Translations under genes and position numbers: made by a program
Part shown: positions 44,088 to 52,932 of the stretch, piece by piece
How the letters are laid out: every line of letters begins with the position of its first letter
Numbering within the stretch: the stretch's first letter is position 1
NCBI RefSeq assembly: GCF_000585395.1
Contig: NZ_KK073875.1
Location: 1,268,407 to 1,332,406, forward strand
Origin: Saccharibacillus sacchari DSM 19268
Lineage (GTDB): Bacteria; Bacillota; Bacilli; Paenibacillales; Paenibacillaceae
DNA length: 64,000 nucleotides
Direction of reading: 5' to 3'
The notes under the pieces: model-generated
What the model was told of the DNA's origin: nothing
The model's input: the letters and a program-made list of their open reading frames with translations, nothing else
The model's database searches: none

Positions 44088-44269
44088 TTCCAATCTCCCC
44101 TTTCGAATGTTCCGTACTCCGAATGCAATGCCCGCCGGTCGGGCTCCTCTATCCATTACCCGCCCAAGCCGCTTGCGCTACTGTTCGAATCCGTCTTTTT
44201 CCAACTGAGGATATGGTACACTTGAAGAAGGAGTTTTCTCCGACGAATTTTGAAGACAGGGGTGCAGTG

Positions 44270-45262
44270 ATGAATCCGACAGACTTGAATCTACTTCAAT
44301 TATTAGCAACCAACACGCAATCCGTCAAAAAGGAGTTCGCCTGGCACAACATAAGCATTTCAAGGCTTGCTGCCATGCTGTACGCCGCCGAAGACCGGAC
44401 CGCCGATCCTTCGGCACTCCGAAACATCCACGATATGATCAAAGAAAATACAGGCGCCTTCTCGATATTCCGCGGCACGTTATCTGTCGCGATCGCAGCC
44501 ATGCTGTCGTTGGCGGATGATCCGCAGCATCGCCTGGATGATACATTGAACACCTACGAACAAATGAAAGCACATAAATTCAAGCCTTCGGATCATCTCG
44601 CCATGGCTGCCTACGAAATCACGCAGCATACGAAGCCGGAACAACGCGAAGCGGTCATTCGGCGAACCCGAATCTTTTACGACGGCATGAAAGAAAATCA
44701 CCGCTTCCTGACTTCCCACGACGACTATGTATTTGCCGCAATGCTCGGTCTATCCAATCTTGACCCGGAGCCGGCGTTGAAGCATATGGAGCAGCTTTAT
44801 GCCGAATTGAAGCCCGAACTGCGCGTCAGCAACGGTTTGCAGTCCCTGACTCAACTGCTGGTGCTCGGCGATGCGGATTGGCATGCGACGGCTCGTCTGC
44901 ACGAATTGCGCGAAGCGTTCAAGCAGCGAAAAATCCGGATGGATCGGGACTTTACGCTGCCGTCGCTCGGCTTGCTCGCTTTACTGCCGATCGACGTGCG
45001 GGTAATTGCGGACGAGATCGAAGAAAACATCGCCTATATCCGAACGCAAAAAGGCTACGGCGCTTGGTCGGTCACGGATCGGGAGTTGCTGCTGCTCATC
45101 TCGTCCTTGTATATCTCGCGCAGTGTAGGAGAAGCCCGCCAAGGCCTTTCCACTTCGACCGCGTCTACGGCGCTGACCAACCTGGTGATTGCGCAGCAAG
45201 CCGCGACGATCGCCACCGTAACCGCGATCGCGGCGGCAAATTCGGCTGCTTCGTCGAGTTGA
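44270..45262 (+). CDS. DUF4003 family protein
   Basis: 330 aa from ATG 44270 (AGGGGTG upstream); a longer in-frame reading overlaps the aldolase gene. Matches the DUF4003 pattern: FAWHNISISRLAAMLYAAEDR (about 23-43), FRGTLSVAIAAMLSLADDPQ (about 66-85), MKENHRFLTSHDDYVFAAML (about 141-160), MEQLYAELKP, then LQSLTQLLVLGD and the hydrophobic C-terminus TALTNLVIAQQAATIATVTA. Related proteins in Bacillota are of unknown function. The Ala/Ser-rich end could be a membrane segment. Confidence 0.85.
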   Translation: MNPTDLNLLQLLATNTQSVKKEFAWHNISISRLAAMLYAAEDRTADPSALRNIHDMIKENTGAFSIFRGTLSVAIAAMLSLADDPQHRLDDTLNTYEQMKAHKFKPSDHLAMAAYEITQHTKPEQREAVIRRTRIFYDGMKENHRFLTSHDDYVFAAMLGLSNLDPEPALKHMEQLYAELKPELRVSNGLQSLTQLLVLGDADWHATARLHELREAFKQRKIRMDRDFTLPSLGLLALLPIDVRVIADEIEENIAYIRTQKGYGAWSVTDRELLLLISSLYISRSVGEARQGLSTSTASTALTNLVIAQQAATIATVTAIAAANSAASSS

Positions 45263-45269
45263 TCGGGTA

Positions 45270-45872
45270 CTATTCCAGCACGCGAATGCGTTCTACGGTT
45301 TTCGTGCCTTCCGCATACCAGACCATAACAATCTGACCTGCTGTCAGTTCAGAAGCGCCGTCAGTCGCAGTATCCGAGGCTTCGCCTGGCGTTCTTGTCG
45401 ATTCCCGTGAAGTTCCGGCGCGCGATCCGCTGTCTCTATCACCTTGGCGGCCGCCGGATCGATTCGACATGCCGGAGGAGATATCAACGTCTCTGCTCAA
45501 CACAAGTTGCTGTTCTTCCCCTGTCGCCAGCCATTCGCTTTGCCCGTCAGCAGCTCCGCCCGGCGACCGCGCCCCGTCTCCGGTAGCTGTCGACCCCCGT
45601 TCCAGCAGTTCCAATGTCACGGTATCTCCGTTTACGGCCGTTATTCTGCCGATTAGATCCGAGTCAATCGCTTCGCGCATTCCTCCCGTATTTCCGCCGA
45701 AGCCGCCGCCCGGCATCCCCATTTGAACATTGGCGCCTCCAAGACCCGAACCGTTTCTAAAAGCTGTTGACGTCGTGCTCGGAATGTTTTGAGCGGTAAT
45801 CGCGTCGCAGGCGGCAAGCAGCATGGAGAGCGCGAGTACGGAAGCCGACGCTCCGATTCTTTTTTTACCCAT
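45270..45872 (-). CDS. lipoprotein, small exported Gly/Ser-rich protein
   Basis: 200 aa from ATG 45872, with AAGGAGG upstream; it overlaps the preceding membrane-protein gene by 8 bases. Signal peptide with lipobox LLAAC (Cys about 22). Low-complexity linkers (GGANVQMGMPGGGFGGNTGG; many Arg/Ser/Gly/Thr at about 125-165) flank short beta segments DLIGRITAVNGDTVTLELLE and AGQIVMVWYAEGTKTVERIRV. The latter two together resemble a DUF5666-like small beta domain. Probably the partner of the upstream glycosyltransferase-like membrane protein, since they share an operon. Confidence 0.75.
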   Translation of the reverse strand: MGKKRIGASASVLALSMLLAACDAITAQNIPSTTSTAFRNGSGLGGANVQMGMPGGGFGGNTGGMREAIDSDLIGRITAVNGDTVTLELLERGSTATGDGARSPGGAADGQSEWLATGEEQQLVLSRDVDISSGMSNRSGGRQGDRDSGSRAGTSRESTRTPGEASDTATDGASELTAGQIVMVWYAEGTKTVERIRVLE

Positions 45873-47457
45873 GGATCTCTTCCTCCTTATCCAGCGATAA
45901 ACGTTTGCCGAATGCGGTGTTCGCCAGCAGCGCAAGCGTGTCCTTAAAGCCCAGGTACGACAAAATAAGCAGCAGCGGGTAGACCGGATACAGATAACGG
46001 GACTTGATCTCCCATAGCAGATAAAACGCGATAAAGCCCAGCAGCACGAGCACGAGCAGCACCTCCGCATAGCGCCGGGCGCGAATGCCTGTCAGCAATC
46101 GCGCTGCCGCCAACGCGTACATCGAGATCGTGGACGCGTACAGCACCCATAACAGACCGGAACGCGCGGCCGAATCGCCTTCGAACAGCTTGGTCAGCCA
46201 GGTATCGTAGCTGTAGCTGCCGGAGATCGGCGAAGCGCCGAAGCTTCTGCCGGATGACGAAGCATTCCCGATTCCGTAGCGGTCGATCTGGTAGGTGCCT
46301 TCCGTCCAGACCCAGACCAGCTTTTTGTAGTACATGCCGATCAGCTCACCCGGAGTCGCCTCCGATAGCTTTTCCCGAATCGAGGCTTTGTACAGTTCGG
46401 CGCTCTCGGCTTTATCGTAATCCGCTTCATTCTGGTAAATCCGATAACTCTCCATATTGTCCCAGAATCCGAAGCGTTCCAGATTAATGCCCATGTTGAG
46501 CCACATATAGACGGGCGCGGAATTGGCGGATGCCGATTCTTCGGTGGCTCCCGTCGCTTGAAGCGACAGATTTTGCGTCCATGCCGGCACGTTGAATAAT
46601 GCACCCAGCACCAACAGCGACAGCAGGCTTCGGCGAATGCCGATCTTTCGAACCGCGAGCAAAATATAGATGGCCGAGGCAATCAGGATAAGCGTGCCGA
46701 TCCCCCGGAAATAGTTGCCGAGCGCCAGCAGCACGGCAGCGAAAACGATATAGCGGAACCGTTTCGTTTTTACGAACCGAATGACGAAATAAATAGCCGA
46801 GGTCAGCAGCGCCGTGCCGATGACGTCGTTGTAGATGAGGTTGGGCATAAGCAGCGACGGCACGTAAAACGCGGCCAACGCCAGCACGACATAATCGTTC
46901 CCTTTTTCCCGGCCGACCAACTCCCGATGGATCAGGTAGATCATGAAAGTCGTCAGCAGCGAGAACAGAATATTGAAAACCTTGATCGTCACATAATTAT
47001 CCGGAAAGATCGCCAGCAGCGTCTTCAAGTAAATCACGGTGGAAAAGTTGAACGGAAACATATGCAAATATCCGCCCGCGTCGAACGTCGAATAATCATT
47101 TCGGTACAGCATGTCGAGCGCTAATGACAATACTGTCTGCGAATCGTCGGTCGGCAGTCTGGGCAGCAGGAAGATCAACGCAAGCTGCAGCAGCAGCGAT
47201 GCGCCCAGCACAATCGGCACGACGAGTGTCGCGCGATAGCGATTCAGCTTGCGGCAAAACCGATACCCGACCAGCGCCAGCGCAAATAAGACGATCATCA
47301 GCAAAATGAGCACGATCGGCTGTTGGGTATTCAGTATCGGATTATCGCCGTAAGCAGCATAATTATATTCGGCTCGGACGAAGAAAGACGAGACGACGAA
47401 CAAGCCGAAGAATACGGTCAGAATCAGGTAAAAGGATTTTTTCAACACTTGCGGCAT
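45865..47457 (-). CDS. multi-pass membrane protein of the ArnT/GT-C (glycosyltransferase 39-like) type
   Basis: 530 aa, about 11-13 membrane helices. After the first two helices there is an extracytoplasmic loop with LPTDDSQTVLSLALDMLYRN (about 100-119), which holds the Asp pair expected of GT-C transferases, followed by GGYLHMFPFNFSTVIYLKTL. A long extracytoplasmic loop (about 300-430: YMWLNMGINLERFGFWDNME, WTEGTYQIDRYGIG) precedes the last helices. Known relatives transfer mannose or sugars from polyprenyl carriers to wall or protein. AGGAGCTGGACC before ATG. Operon with the Gly/Ser-rich lipoprotein. Confidence 0.8.
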   Translation of the reverse strand: MPQVLKKSFYLILTVFFGLFVVSSFFVRAEYNYAAYGDNPILNTQQPIVLILLMIVLFALALVGYRFCRKLNRYRATLVVPIVLGASLLLQLALIFLLPRLPTDDSQTVLSLALDMLYRNDYSTFDAGGYLHMFPFNFSTVIYLKTLLAIFPDNYVTIKVFNILFSLLTTFMIYLIHRELVGREKGNDYVVLALAAFYVPSLLMPNLIYNDVIGTALLTSAIYFVIRFVKTKRFRYIVFAAVLLALGNYFRGIGTLILIASAIYILLAVRKIGIRRSLLSLLVLGALFNVPAWTQNLSLQATGATEESASANSAPVYMWLNMGINLERFGFWDNMESYRIYQNEADYDKAESAELYKASIREKLSEATPGELIGMYYKKLVWVWTEGTYQIDRYGIGNASSSGRSFGASPISGSYSYDTWLTKLFEGDSAARSGLLWVLYASTISMYALAAARLLTGIRARRYAEVLLVLVLLGFIAFYLLWEIKSRYLYPVYPLLLILSYLGFKDTLALLANTAFGKRLSLDKEEEIHG

Positions 47458-47546
47458 GGTCCAGCTCCTTCGCGGAAATTCGTTCGGTCAACGTTCAGTA
47501 TAGGCAACGAGTCTGAAAATAAGCTGAAATTCAATGCGTTAAAATG

Positions 47547-47583
47547 AAAAAAGCGGCCCGCCGATGTAATCGGACGATGCCGC
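47547..47583 (-). terminator. Rho-independent terminator of the lipoprotein gene at 47618
   Basis: On the minus strand GCGGC...CCGAT pairs with ATCGG...GCCGC around a 3-base loop, followed by six T. Confidence 0.8.
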
Positions 47584-47617
47584 GAGTCCCTTGTCAACGC
47601 TAAAAGCAAGATTACGT

Positions 47618-48082
47618 TCAACCTTCCGCAGGCTCCAAACGGATCGTTTCCGAGCGTTTGCCGTTGTTCCAAATCAGCAAAAGTTCCACGCTGCCGGCAT
47701 CGTCGGGTCTGTACTCCGTCGTGACCAGATCGCGAAGCAAATACACGCCGTTTTCCGGCGCTTTTTTCACGACCATGCCTCCGCTGCCCGATTCGATATC
47801 GACGCCGTAATACGAATATTTCACCTCGCCGACCGGCGCCGGGCCGGTACCTTCGTACGAAGCGGTCAAGCGTGCCCGCAAACGCCCTCCGTCTTCGGGT
47901 ACGTACATCGAATATTCCGCCGACCAGGCTTCGCCTTCTCCTTCGTAATCCCGCATGTCCGACGTTTGCGCCGTATCGGATTTCGCCGTTTGAGCCTGCG
48001 GTTCGGATGCGTTTTCCGTCGCATTCCCGCAGCCGCCGAGCAGAGCCATGATTCCCAAAGCTGCCATCAGTCTTTTATACAT
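47618..48082 (-). CDS. small lipoprotein of unknown function
   Basis: 154 aa. Signal peptide with lipobox LLGGC (Cys about 18). A Thr/Ala/Ser linker (about 20-45) leads to a compact domain of about 105 residues with beta strands: AWSAEYSMYVPEDGGRLRARL, GEVKYSYYGVDIESGSGGMV and GSVELLLIWNNGKRSETIRL. The domain looks like a C2/immunoglobulin-like sandwich of the kind in B. subtilis YtrH-neighbour lipoproteins, but I cannot name it. Single gene. Confidence 0.7.
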   Translation of the reverse strand: MYKRLMAALGIMALLGGCGNATENASEPQAQTAKSDTAQTSDMRDYEGEGEAWSAEYSMYVPEDGGRLRARLTASYEGTGPAPVGEVKYSYYGVDIESGSGGMVVKKAPENGVYLLRDLVTTEYRPDDAGSVELLLIWNNGKRSETIRLEPAEG

Positions 48083-48163
48083 ATCGGTCTCCCCTCCGCG
48101 ACGGCTCTTTCCGTTCCCCGATCATCGCGCCTCTTACGTTATTTGTAACCGTTTTGGCGCACG

Positions 48164-48207
48164 AAAAAACGAACCGAAAGTCCCATTTACGGTTCGTTTT
48201 GATTTTT
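48164..48207. terminator. bidirectional-looking terminator hairpin
   Basis: AAAACGAACCG and CGGTTCGTTTT form a perfect 11-bp stem with a 13-base loop. T tracts occur on both strands (TTTTTT on minus, a longer interrupted run on plus). It follows the DUF2262 gene on the minus strand. Confidence 0.8.
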
Positions 48208-48231
48208 TTCATACCTTAAGACCTATCCCGT

Positions 48232-49182
48232 CTACCCCATCATTTCTGCTGACATCCATTCCCCGTCAGCGCTTCGACGAACGCAGATCGAATGTCCCCA
48301 GAACAAATCGCCGTCTTCGTACCATAACGTCATTTCTTCGTCTTCATCCAACGTCAGCGATTCGAGCGTCATCCGTCCGGCAAAATCGTCTTCCGTCAAT
48401 TCTTCTTCGTTCTCGTCCAGCCAAGAGTCGTTTTTAACTTCCAGCAGCTGCTCGGCCGCATAACGACGGGCTGCCAGATCCAACGAGGCTAGTTCTTCCG
48501 TTAGTTTCTGCAAGGCGGGAACAAGTTCGAGCGCCCGCTCCCTTTCGGCCGACTCCAGGTTGAGCGTAACCGCGCGATCTTCGAGATGCGTTTCTCCGCC
48601 GAACCATTGATACTCGGATTCGAAGACCAACGTACCGCCGTTCCACGGAATCGGCGGATTGTCGGCAGCGGTTCGCTTGACGGGAGGCGGCGGCACGACC
48701 GTTTGCTCCATGGCGTAAAAAGCTTGCTCGATCTCCTCTTCCGTCGCTCCCGTCATCAGGATGTCCAACTCGCGGAAAGCCATGCCCATCTGGCGCTGCG
48801 TCGCTTTGACAATGCGCCCTTCTTCCGATTCGAACACGAAACGTCCGTCTTCGCCTTCTTCGTCTTCCTCATACCCGATTCGCTTCGGGACAAAGGAAGG
48901 CGGGATCGGGATATGCGTCCAGGAAGATCCGCCCGAAGGAAAGCAGCGGTAAAGATCGGCGCATAGCAAAGATTCGGCTCCGGACTCCGTTTCTTTGTTC
49001 AGCACGCGGATTCGGCCGTCCGGTTGACGGAAAGCATGTTTGGGCTGAATCAGGACCACTTCGGCGTCGTCGGACGAGGAAGCATGCAGCGCTTGGATTT
49101 CGGAAAGTTTTTGGATGGCTTCAGGTTTGCATATGTAGGCGTTTTGGACGAGTTGCAGCGTTGCGGTTGTGTCGTGGTACAT
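48232..49182 (-). CDS. DUF2262 domain protein
   Basis: 316 aa from ATG 49182 (AAAGGAG upstream), soluble and acidic. The C-terminal approximately 130 residues fit DUF2262: GGTLVFESEYQWFGGETHLE (about 186-205), LDLAARRYAAEQLLEVKNDSWL split as LDLAARRYAA and EQLLEVKNDSW, then FAGRMTLESLTLDEDEEMTL and YEDGDLFWGHSICVRRSADG. The N-terminal 150 residues form another unknown alpha/beta region (TTATLQLVQNAYICKPEAIQ). DUF2262 proteins are small, uncharacterised and common in Bacillota; some lie in immunity-type loci. Repeat R4 lies just upstream. Confidence 0.75.
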   Translation of the reverse strand: MYHDTTATLQLVQNAYICKPEAIQKLSEIQALHASSSDDAEVVLIQPKHAFRQPDGRIRVLNKETESGAESLLCADLYRCFPSGGSSWTHIPIPPSFVPKRIGYEEDEEGEDGRFVFESEEGRIVKATQRQMGMAFRELDILMTGATEEEIEQAFYAMEQTVVPPPPVKRTAADNPPIPWNGGTLVFESEYQWFGGETHLEDRAVTLNLESAERERALELVPALQKLTEELASLDLAARRYAAEQLLEVKNDSWLDENEEELTEDDFAGRMTLESLTLDEDEEMTLWYEDGDLFWGHSICVRRSADGEWMSAEMMG

Positions 49183-49226
49183 GGGGGAACACTCCTTTCT
49201 GGTTGTTATTATGATAGCACTTTTGC

Positions 49227-49355
49227 TCGGGGTGGCGCTGCGGGAGAAATTCGTTCGAGGCGCTGTCTCACCCGGAAAAGTCAATTGAATTTTTAGTGGA
49301 GTTTTCCGGGTTCAAAGGCGTCTCTCACTGAATTTCTCCCTTCGCTGGGCTATCG
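49227..49355. repeat. palindromic intergenic element, copy R4 (core form)
   Basis: Shortest copy. Outer stem GGGAGAAATTC with GAATTTCTCCC, then GAGGCGC with GCGTCTC, then CCCGGAAAA with TTTTCCGGG. The last stem has C-G where the other copies have T-A, a compensatory change. No matched distal arms are apparent. It lies in the divergent gap between the DUF2262 and FAD-reductase genes. Confidence 0.85.
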
Positions 49356-49612
49356 TTTTTTGTGGGGGAAGTAGGCAGGTCCTATGCGTGGTCAACCTGT
49401 TTTTTCTGATATAAAAATCACTTAACTCTCTACTTTCTTTTGCTTTCAAAAGTTTAAAAAGTCTTTAAATACTTAAACAACCTGCTTTGAGGCTTGTTTA
49501 TGAGATTTTAGTGAAAAAATTCACTAACTATGTCGAATTTCGATGCTATACTCGGACCGACGAGAAGGAAGATGATTGGCCTTTTCGAAAAAGAGAGGTT
49601 CAGGGGGTAAGA

Positions 49613-51220
49613 ATGATGGGACGAAAGAATAAGACTTTAACGATTCTGCTGATGTTGGCGTTGTCGGTGATGCTGGTGATCGCGGGGTGTGGCAGTTCGG
49701 CGGGGACGACTCAAGAAGCGGCCGGAGCGGATAGCGCCAAGGTAGCGGAAGGAACGGCAGCGGATAACTCGACGGCGGGAACGGAATCTGCCGATAAGGA
49801 AAAAGAAGAAGCGACGGAAGCCACTTCGGGGGCGTCCGAAATGGTCGGATATACGCCGCTGGATCAGCTTCAGGAGCGTTATGATATCGTTATTATCGGC
49901 GGCGGCGGCGCGGGGATGACGGCGGCGCTCGAAGCGAAAGCGGCGGGCATGAACCCGGTCATTTTCGAAAAGATGGAAGCCGCAGGCGGCAACACGCTCA
50001 AATCGTCTTCCGGCATGAATGCTTCGGAAACGAAATTCCAGAAGGAACAAGGGATTGAGGACAGCAATGATCTGTTCTTCGAGGAAACGCTGAAAGGCGG
50101 CCATGATACGAACAATCAGGAGATGCTTCGTTACTTCGTCGACAACTCGGCAAGCGCGATCGACTGGTTGGATTCGCAGGGCATCACGCTCGACAATATC
50201 ACGATCACGGGCGGCATGAAGGAAAAACGGACGCATCGTCCGACGGACGGCTCCGCAGTCGGTCAATATCTCGTCAGCGGTCTGGTTGCCGATGTGCAGG
50301 AGCAAGGGATTCCGTTGTTCGTGAACGCTAACGTCAAAGAAATCACTCAGGAAAACGGACAAGCTAATGGCGTGAAAGTCGTATTCGACGGCAGCGAAGA
50401 GAAAACGATCTCTGCGAGTGCCGTTATCGTGGCGACAGGCGGCTTCGGCGCCAATCAGGAACTGATCAAGCAGTACAGACCCGATCTTGAAGGTTATGTA
50501 ACGACGAACCAACCGGGCAGCACGGGCGACGGGATCACCATGATCGAAGCGCTCGGCGGCACGGCGGTCGATATGGACCAAATTCAGGTTCACCCGACCG
50601 TCAATCAGGAAAAATCGTATTTGATCGGCGAAGTCGTTCGCGGCGAGGGCGGCATTCTCGTCGACAAAGCGGGCAATCGTTTCGTGAACGAAATGGATAC
50701 CCGCGATAACGTAACGGCGGCGATCACGAAGCTGGACAACCGCGAATCGTACCTCATCTTCGATTCCGGCGTCAAATCCCGTGCCAAAGCAATCGAGCAA
50801 TATGCCAAAATGGGTCTGGTGCAAAGCGGCGATACGATCGAAGCATTGGCCGAAGAAATCGGTCTGCCCGCGGACGGCTTGAAAGGAACCCTCGACGCCT
50901 GGAACGAATCCGTAGCCGATAAAAAAGATGCTGCGTTCAACCGCGAAACCGGCATGGACCACGATCTGTCCGGCGCTCCTTACTACGCGGTGAAGATCGG
51001 TCCCGGCATCCACTATACGATGGGCGGCGTGAAGATCAACAACAATACCGAGGTGCTGAATACGACAGGCGAAGCCATTCCTGGACTCTATGCGGCCGGC
51101 GAAGTCACGGGCGGCCTGCACGGCCAGAACCGGATCGGCGGCAACTCGGTCGCGGAGATCGTGATCTTCGGCCGCGAAGCGGGCGTAAAAGCGGCGGAAT
51201 TCGTGAAGGCGAATCCGTAA
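49613..51220 (+). CDS. lipoprotein FAD-dependent reductase, fumarate reductase/flavocytochrome c type
   Basis: 535 aa from ATG 49613 (AGGGGG upstream; ATG 49616 also possible). Signal peptide with lipobox VIAGC (Cys about 23), then an Ala/Thr/Glu linker to about residue 75, so the enzyme sits outside the membrane. FAD motif YDIVIIGGGGAGMTAALEAK (about 87-106), EKMEAAGGNTLKSSSGMNAS with the second FAD contact, and TGGFGAN, HYTMGGV, GEVTGGLHGQNRIGGNS in the C-terminal part, as in flavocytochrome c reductases of fumarate or urocanate. No heme CxxCH motif or FMN-binding domain is present, so an external electron donor is needed. Confidence 0.88.
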   Translation: MMGRKNKTLTILLMLALSVMLVIAGCGSSAGTTQEAAGADSAKVAEGTAADNSTAGTESADKEKEEATEATSGASEMVGYTPLDQLQERYDIVIIGGGGAGMTAALEAKAAGMNPVIFEKMEAAGGNTLKSSSGMNASETKFQKEQGIEDSNDLFFEETLKGGHDTNNQEMLRYFVDNSASAIDWLDSQGITLDNITITGGMKEKRTHRPTDGSAVGQYLVSGLVADVQEQGIPLFVNANVKEITQENGQANGVKVVFDGSEEKTISASAVIVATGGFGANQELIKQYRPDLEGYVTTNQPGSTGDGITMIEALGGTAVDMDQIQVHPTVNQEKSYLIGEVVRGEGGILVDKAGNRFVNEMDTRDNVTAAITKLDNRESYLIFDSGVKSRAKAIEQYAKMGLVQSGDTIEALAEEIGLPADGLKGTLDAWNESVADKKDAAFNRETGMDHDLSGAPYYAVKIGPGIHYTMGGVKINNNTEVLNTTGEAIPGLYAAGEVTGGLHGQNRIGGNSVAEIVIFGREAGVKAAEFVKANP

Positions 51221-51269
51221 TCGACACGAGAATTAATCGTTATACTCCAACAAGCTCGACACTTTCAAA

Positions 51270-51316
51270 AAAGTTCGGTTCAGTCTGTTCGCAGACGGAA
51301 ACCGGGCTTTTCTTTT
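51270..51316 (+). terminator. Rho-independent terminator after the FAD lipoprotein
   Basis: AAAGTTCGGTT pairs with AACCGGGCTTT (with wobbles), then GTCTG/CAGAC close a TTCG loop. A T-rich tail follows. Confidence 0.85.
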
Positions 51317-51402
51317 CGCCTTTTTTTACATAAGGCCATCCCTTAATCTCCCCCACGCCCATTGTGCCGCCCGAATCGCCTTTCCTCCGTTTACGCTTAC
51401 GC

Positions 51403-52179
51403 TCAAGCTCCTTCTTCGACTGTATGCGAAAGTTCGACCGAGGCGGCTGGGCTTGGATGTCCGGCGAAAACAACGTGCGTAACAGAAGTTGCTGCTCCCG
51501 GTCCTTCCGCATTTGCCTCTTTTTCGACGTCCAAAGACCGCAGCGCATAAGAAGCCCTCAGCGCCATGCCCAGACCGATCAGCAAAGAGACGCCGCCGAG
51601 CAGAACGCCGATCAATCCGTTATACGTAGACATATCGCGTTCTTGCGCCACCGACAACAATGCCGTCTGCGTCAAAGCCAACGTAAACAGCGAGAACGCC
51701 AGATTCGTCAGCTTGATCGCCGTTACCAAAGGTTTTTTCGCTTTGCCCGCGACGAACATTCCGAACACTGCCACCCCGATCTCGGTAAAAGACACGGCCG
51801 CGATCAGCAATGCCGCATTCAGCGAATAGGCAGGCGCATGATCGAAGTGCCATACCGCTATGCTATACAGCAGAAAAATCAAACTGGAACCGCCCGTAAT
51901 CAAGCCCATGTTCAAATAACACAACCATTCCTCTTCGTCTGTTGACTGTTCATCCGTTGACTCCGCTTCCCCAGACTGCCGGGCCTTGTTGTACATGCGA
52001 TGACTCCGAACCGCCGCAAGCTTGGCCGTCGCCATCCCCGCATTGCAAAACGCATATAAACATAGCAGCAGCGAAGCTCCGAACAATCCGAGTGCCAGCT
52101 TCGCTACCGCAATCAGAATGTTAAATCCCGCCGAGCAAGCCGCAAAGCGGATCTGCCGCTCCAGTCTCCCCGCCGTCAC
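51403..52179 (-). CDS. polytopic membrane protein of unknown function
   Basis: 258 aa, GTG start overlapping the stop of the upstream gene (GTGA). Seven hydrophobic segments or so (about 10-30, 35-55, 85-110, 120-145, 155-170, 185-205), with an acidic loop EAESTDEQSTDEEEW (about 72-86). The pattern of paired helices separated by charged loops is like small Gram-positive membrane proteins of the DUF2127/TMEM kind, but no named family is recognised. Operon partner of the 207-aa membrane protein and close to a two-component system on the other strand. Confidence 0.7.
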   Translation of the reverse strand: MTAGRLERQIRFAACSAGFNILIAVAKLALGLFGASLLLCLYAFCNAGMATAKLAAVRSHRMYNKARQSGEAESTDEQSTDEEEWLCYLNMGLITGGSSLIFLLYSIAVWHFDHAPAYSLNAALLIAAVSFTEIGVAVFGMFVAGKAKKPLVTAIKLTNLAFSLFTLALTQTALLSVAQERDMSTYNGLIGVLLGGVSLLIGLGMALRASYALRSLDVEKEANAEGPGAATSVTHVVFAGHPSPAASVELSHTVEEGA

Positions 52180-52799
52180 CGCTGATCACCCGGGCCATAA
52201 CGAAACGACGTTCCATCCCCATGCCAAAAAGGAAAGTCGGGCAAAACAAGCTGATCCAACCCGCCGGCCAATAGTCCTATGCCGCCCGCCAGCACTCCGG
52301 CCGCAAGCAAAATGGAGGCCAGTTTGAGACGCGTCCAAGCGAAGCGGCGTGGTTTTTGGGCAGGAGTCCCCAATGTTTCGTCCATGCCGGAGAGCCGAGG
52401 AACAGTTTTGCGAGGACGCCCGGAAGCCATCCGCATAAAGCCGCTTGCCGCGGCTCCCGCCCCGATCAGAAACAACATCATGATCCCCAACGCGAAAAAA
52501 CCTCCGCCGAACGCCAGCATCGTCGCGCCCATCCCCTGTTCGCGGTTCGTCAGTCCCGTCCACAAGCCGCTTCCGCCCGCGATCGCCGATCCGGCCACCG
52601 CGCAATATCCGGTGACCACCATCCCCCATCCCCCCGCAAAAAAGAGCAGCCGCATCAACAGAAACATCATTTTGAACGGAAGCAGAAACGGCGCGAAGAT
52701 CGACTTGATCACGATTTCCGGCTCTTCCTTTTCCGAGCCCTGCCAACCGCGCCCCTCTCGCTCGTTCTCCTCCATTCTCCAGTTATCCGCATGTCGCAT
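52176..52799 (-). CDS. membrane protein resembling the product at 54684
   Basis: 207 aa with four hydrophobic segments (about 35-56, 60-78, 90-118, 160-182). Cytoplasmic N-terminus with charged EEKEEPE-like tract. The segment pattern SGLWTGLTNREQGMGATMLAF...GGGFFALGIMM...VLAGGIGLLAGGLDQLVLPDFPFW has the same order as the 159-aa protein encoded past the kinase gene (FHAGIQNMAGGPGAMLLGLG...GIGLALDGLRMIWFPGTP). The start has AGGGAGAG upstream. It is divergent from the response regulator with only 133 bases between, sharing the putative operator. Confidence 0.7.
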   Translation of the reverse strand: MRHADNWRMEENEREGRGWQGSEKEEPEIVIKSIFAPFLLPFKMMFLLMRLLFFAGGWGMVVTGYCAVAGSAIAGGSGLWTGLTNREQGMGATMLAFGGGFFALGIMMLFLIGAGAAASGFMRMASGRPRKTVPRLSGMDETLGTPAQKPRRFAWTRLKLASILLAAGVLAGGIGLLAGGLDQLVLPDFPFWHGDGTSFRYGPGDQR

Positions 52800-52870
52800 A
52801 AGCCACTCTCCCTCTGTTTTTTTCCAGAATAACGCCGCATTATAAATCGAAAATAAACGCCTGCCCGGGA

Positions 52871-52908
52871 TCCGTTTATCTTCCGTTTAGCTTGGCGGGC
52901 TATATAAT
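52871..52908 (+). promoter_or_regulatory. promoter with tandem 11-bp direct repeats (response regulator site)
   Basis: TCCGTTTATCT (52871-52881) is followed directly by TCCGTTTAGCT (52882-52892), a 10/11 match, one helical turn apart, the classic layout of an OmpR/PhoB-type dimer site. A TATAAT -10 box stands at 52903-52908. The repeats take the place of the -35 region, so activation and autoregulation are likely. Confidence 0.65.
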
Positions 52909-52932
52909 GAAAAAAGAAAGGGGTGGGCGGAT

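Noticed and set aside
49637-51121. 494-aa minus-strand open frame opposite the FAD lipoprotein gene
   Set aside because: Arg/His-rich antisense translation; the plus strand has signal peptide, lipobox and FAD motifs.
51240-51548. 102-aa minus-strand frame next to the membrane-protein operon
   Set aside because: Overlaps the FAD-gene terminator and the end of the membrane-protein gene in another frame, and lacks a ribosome site.
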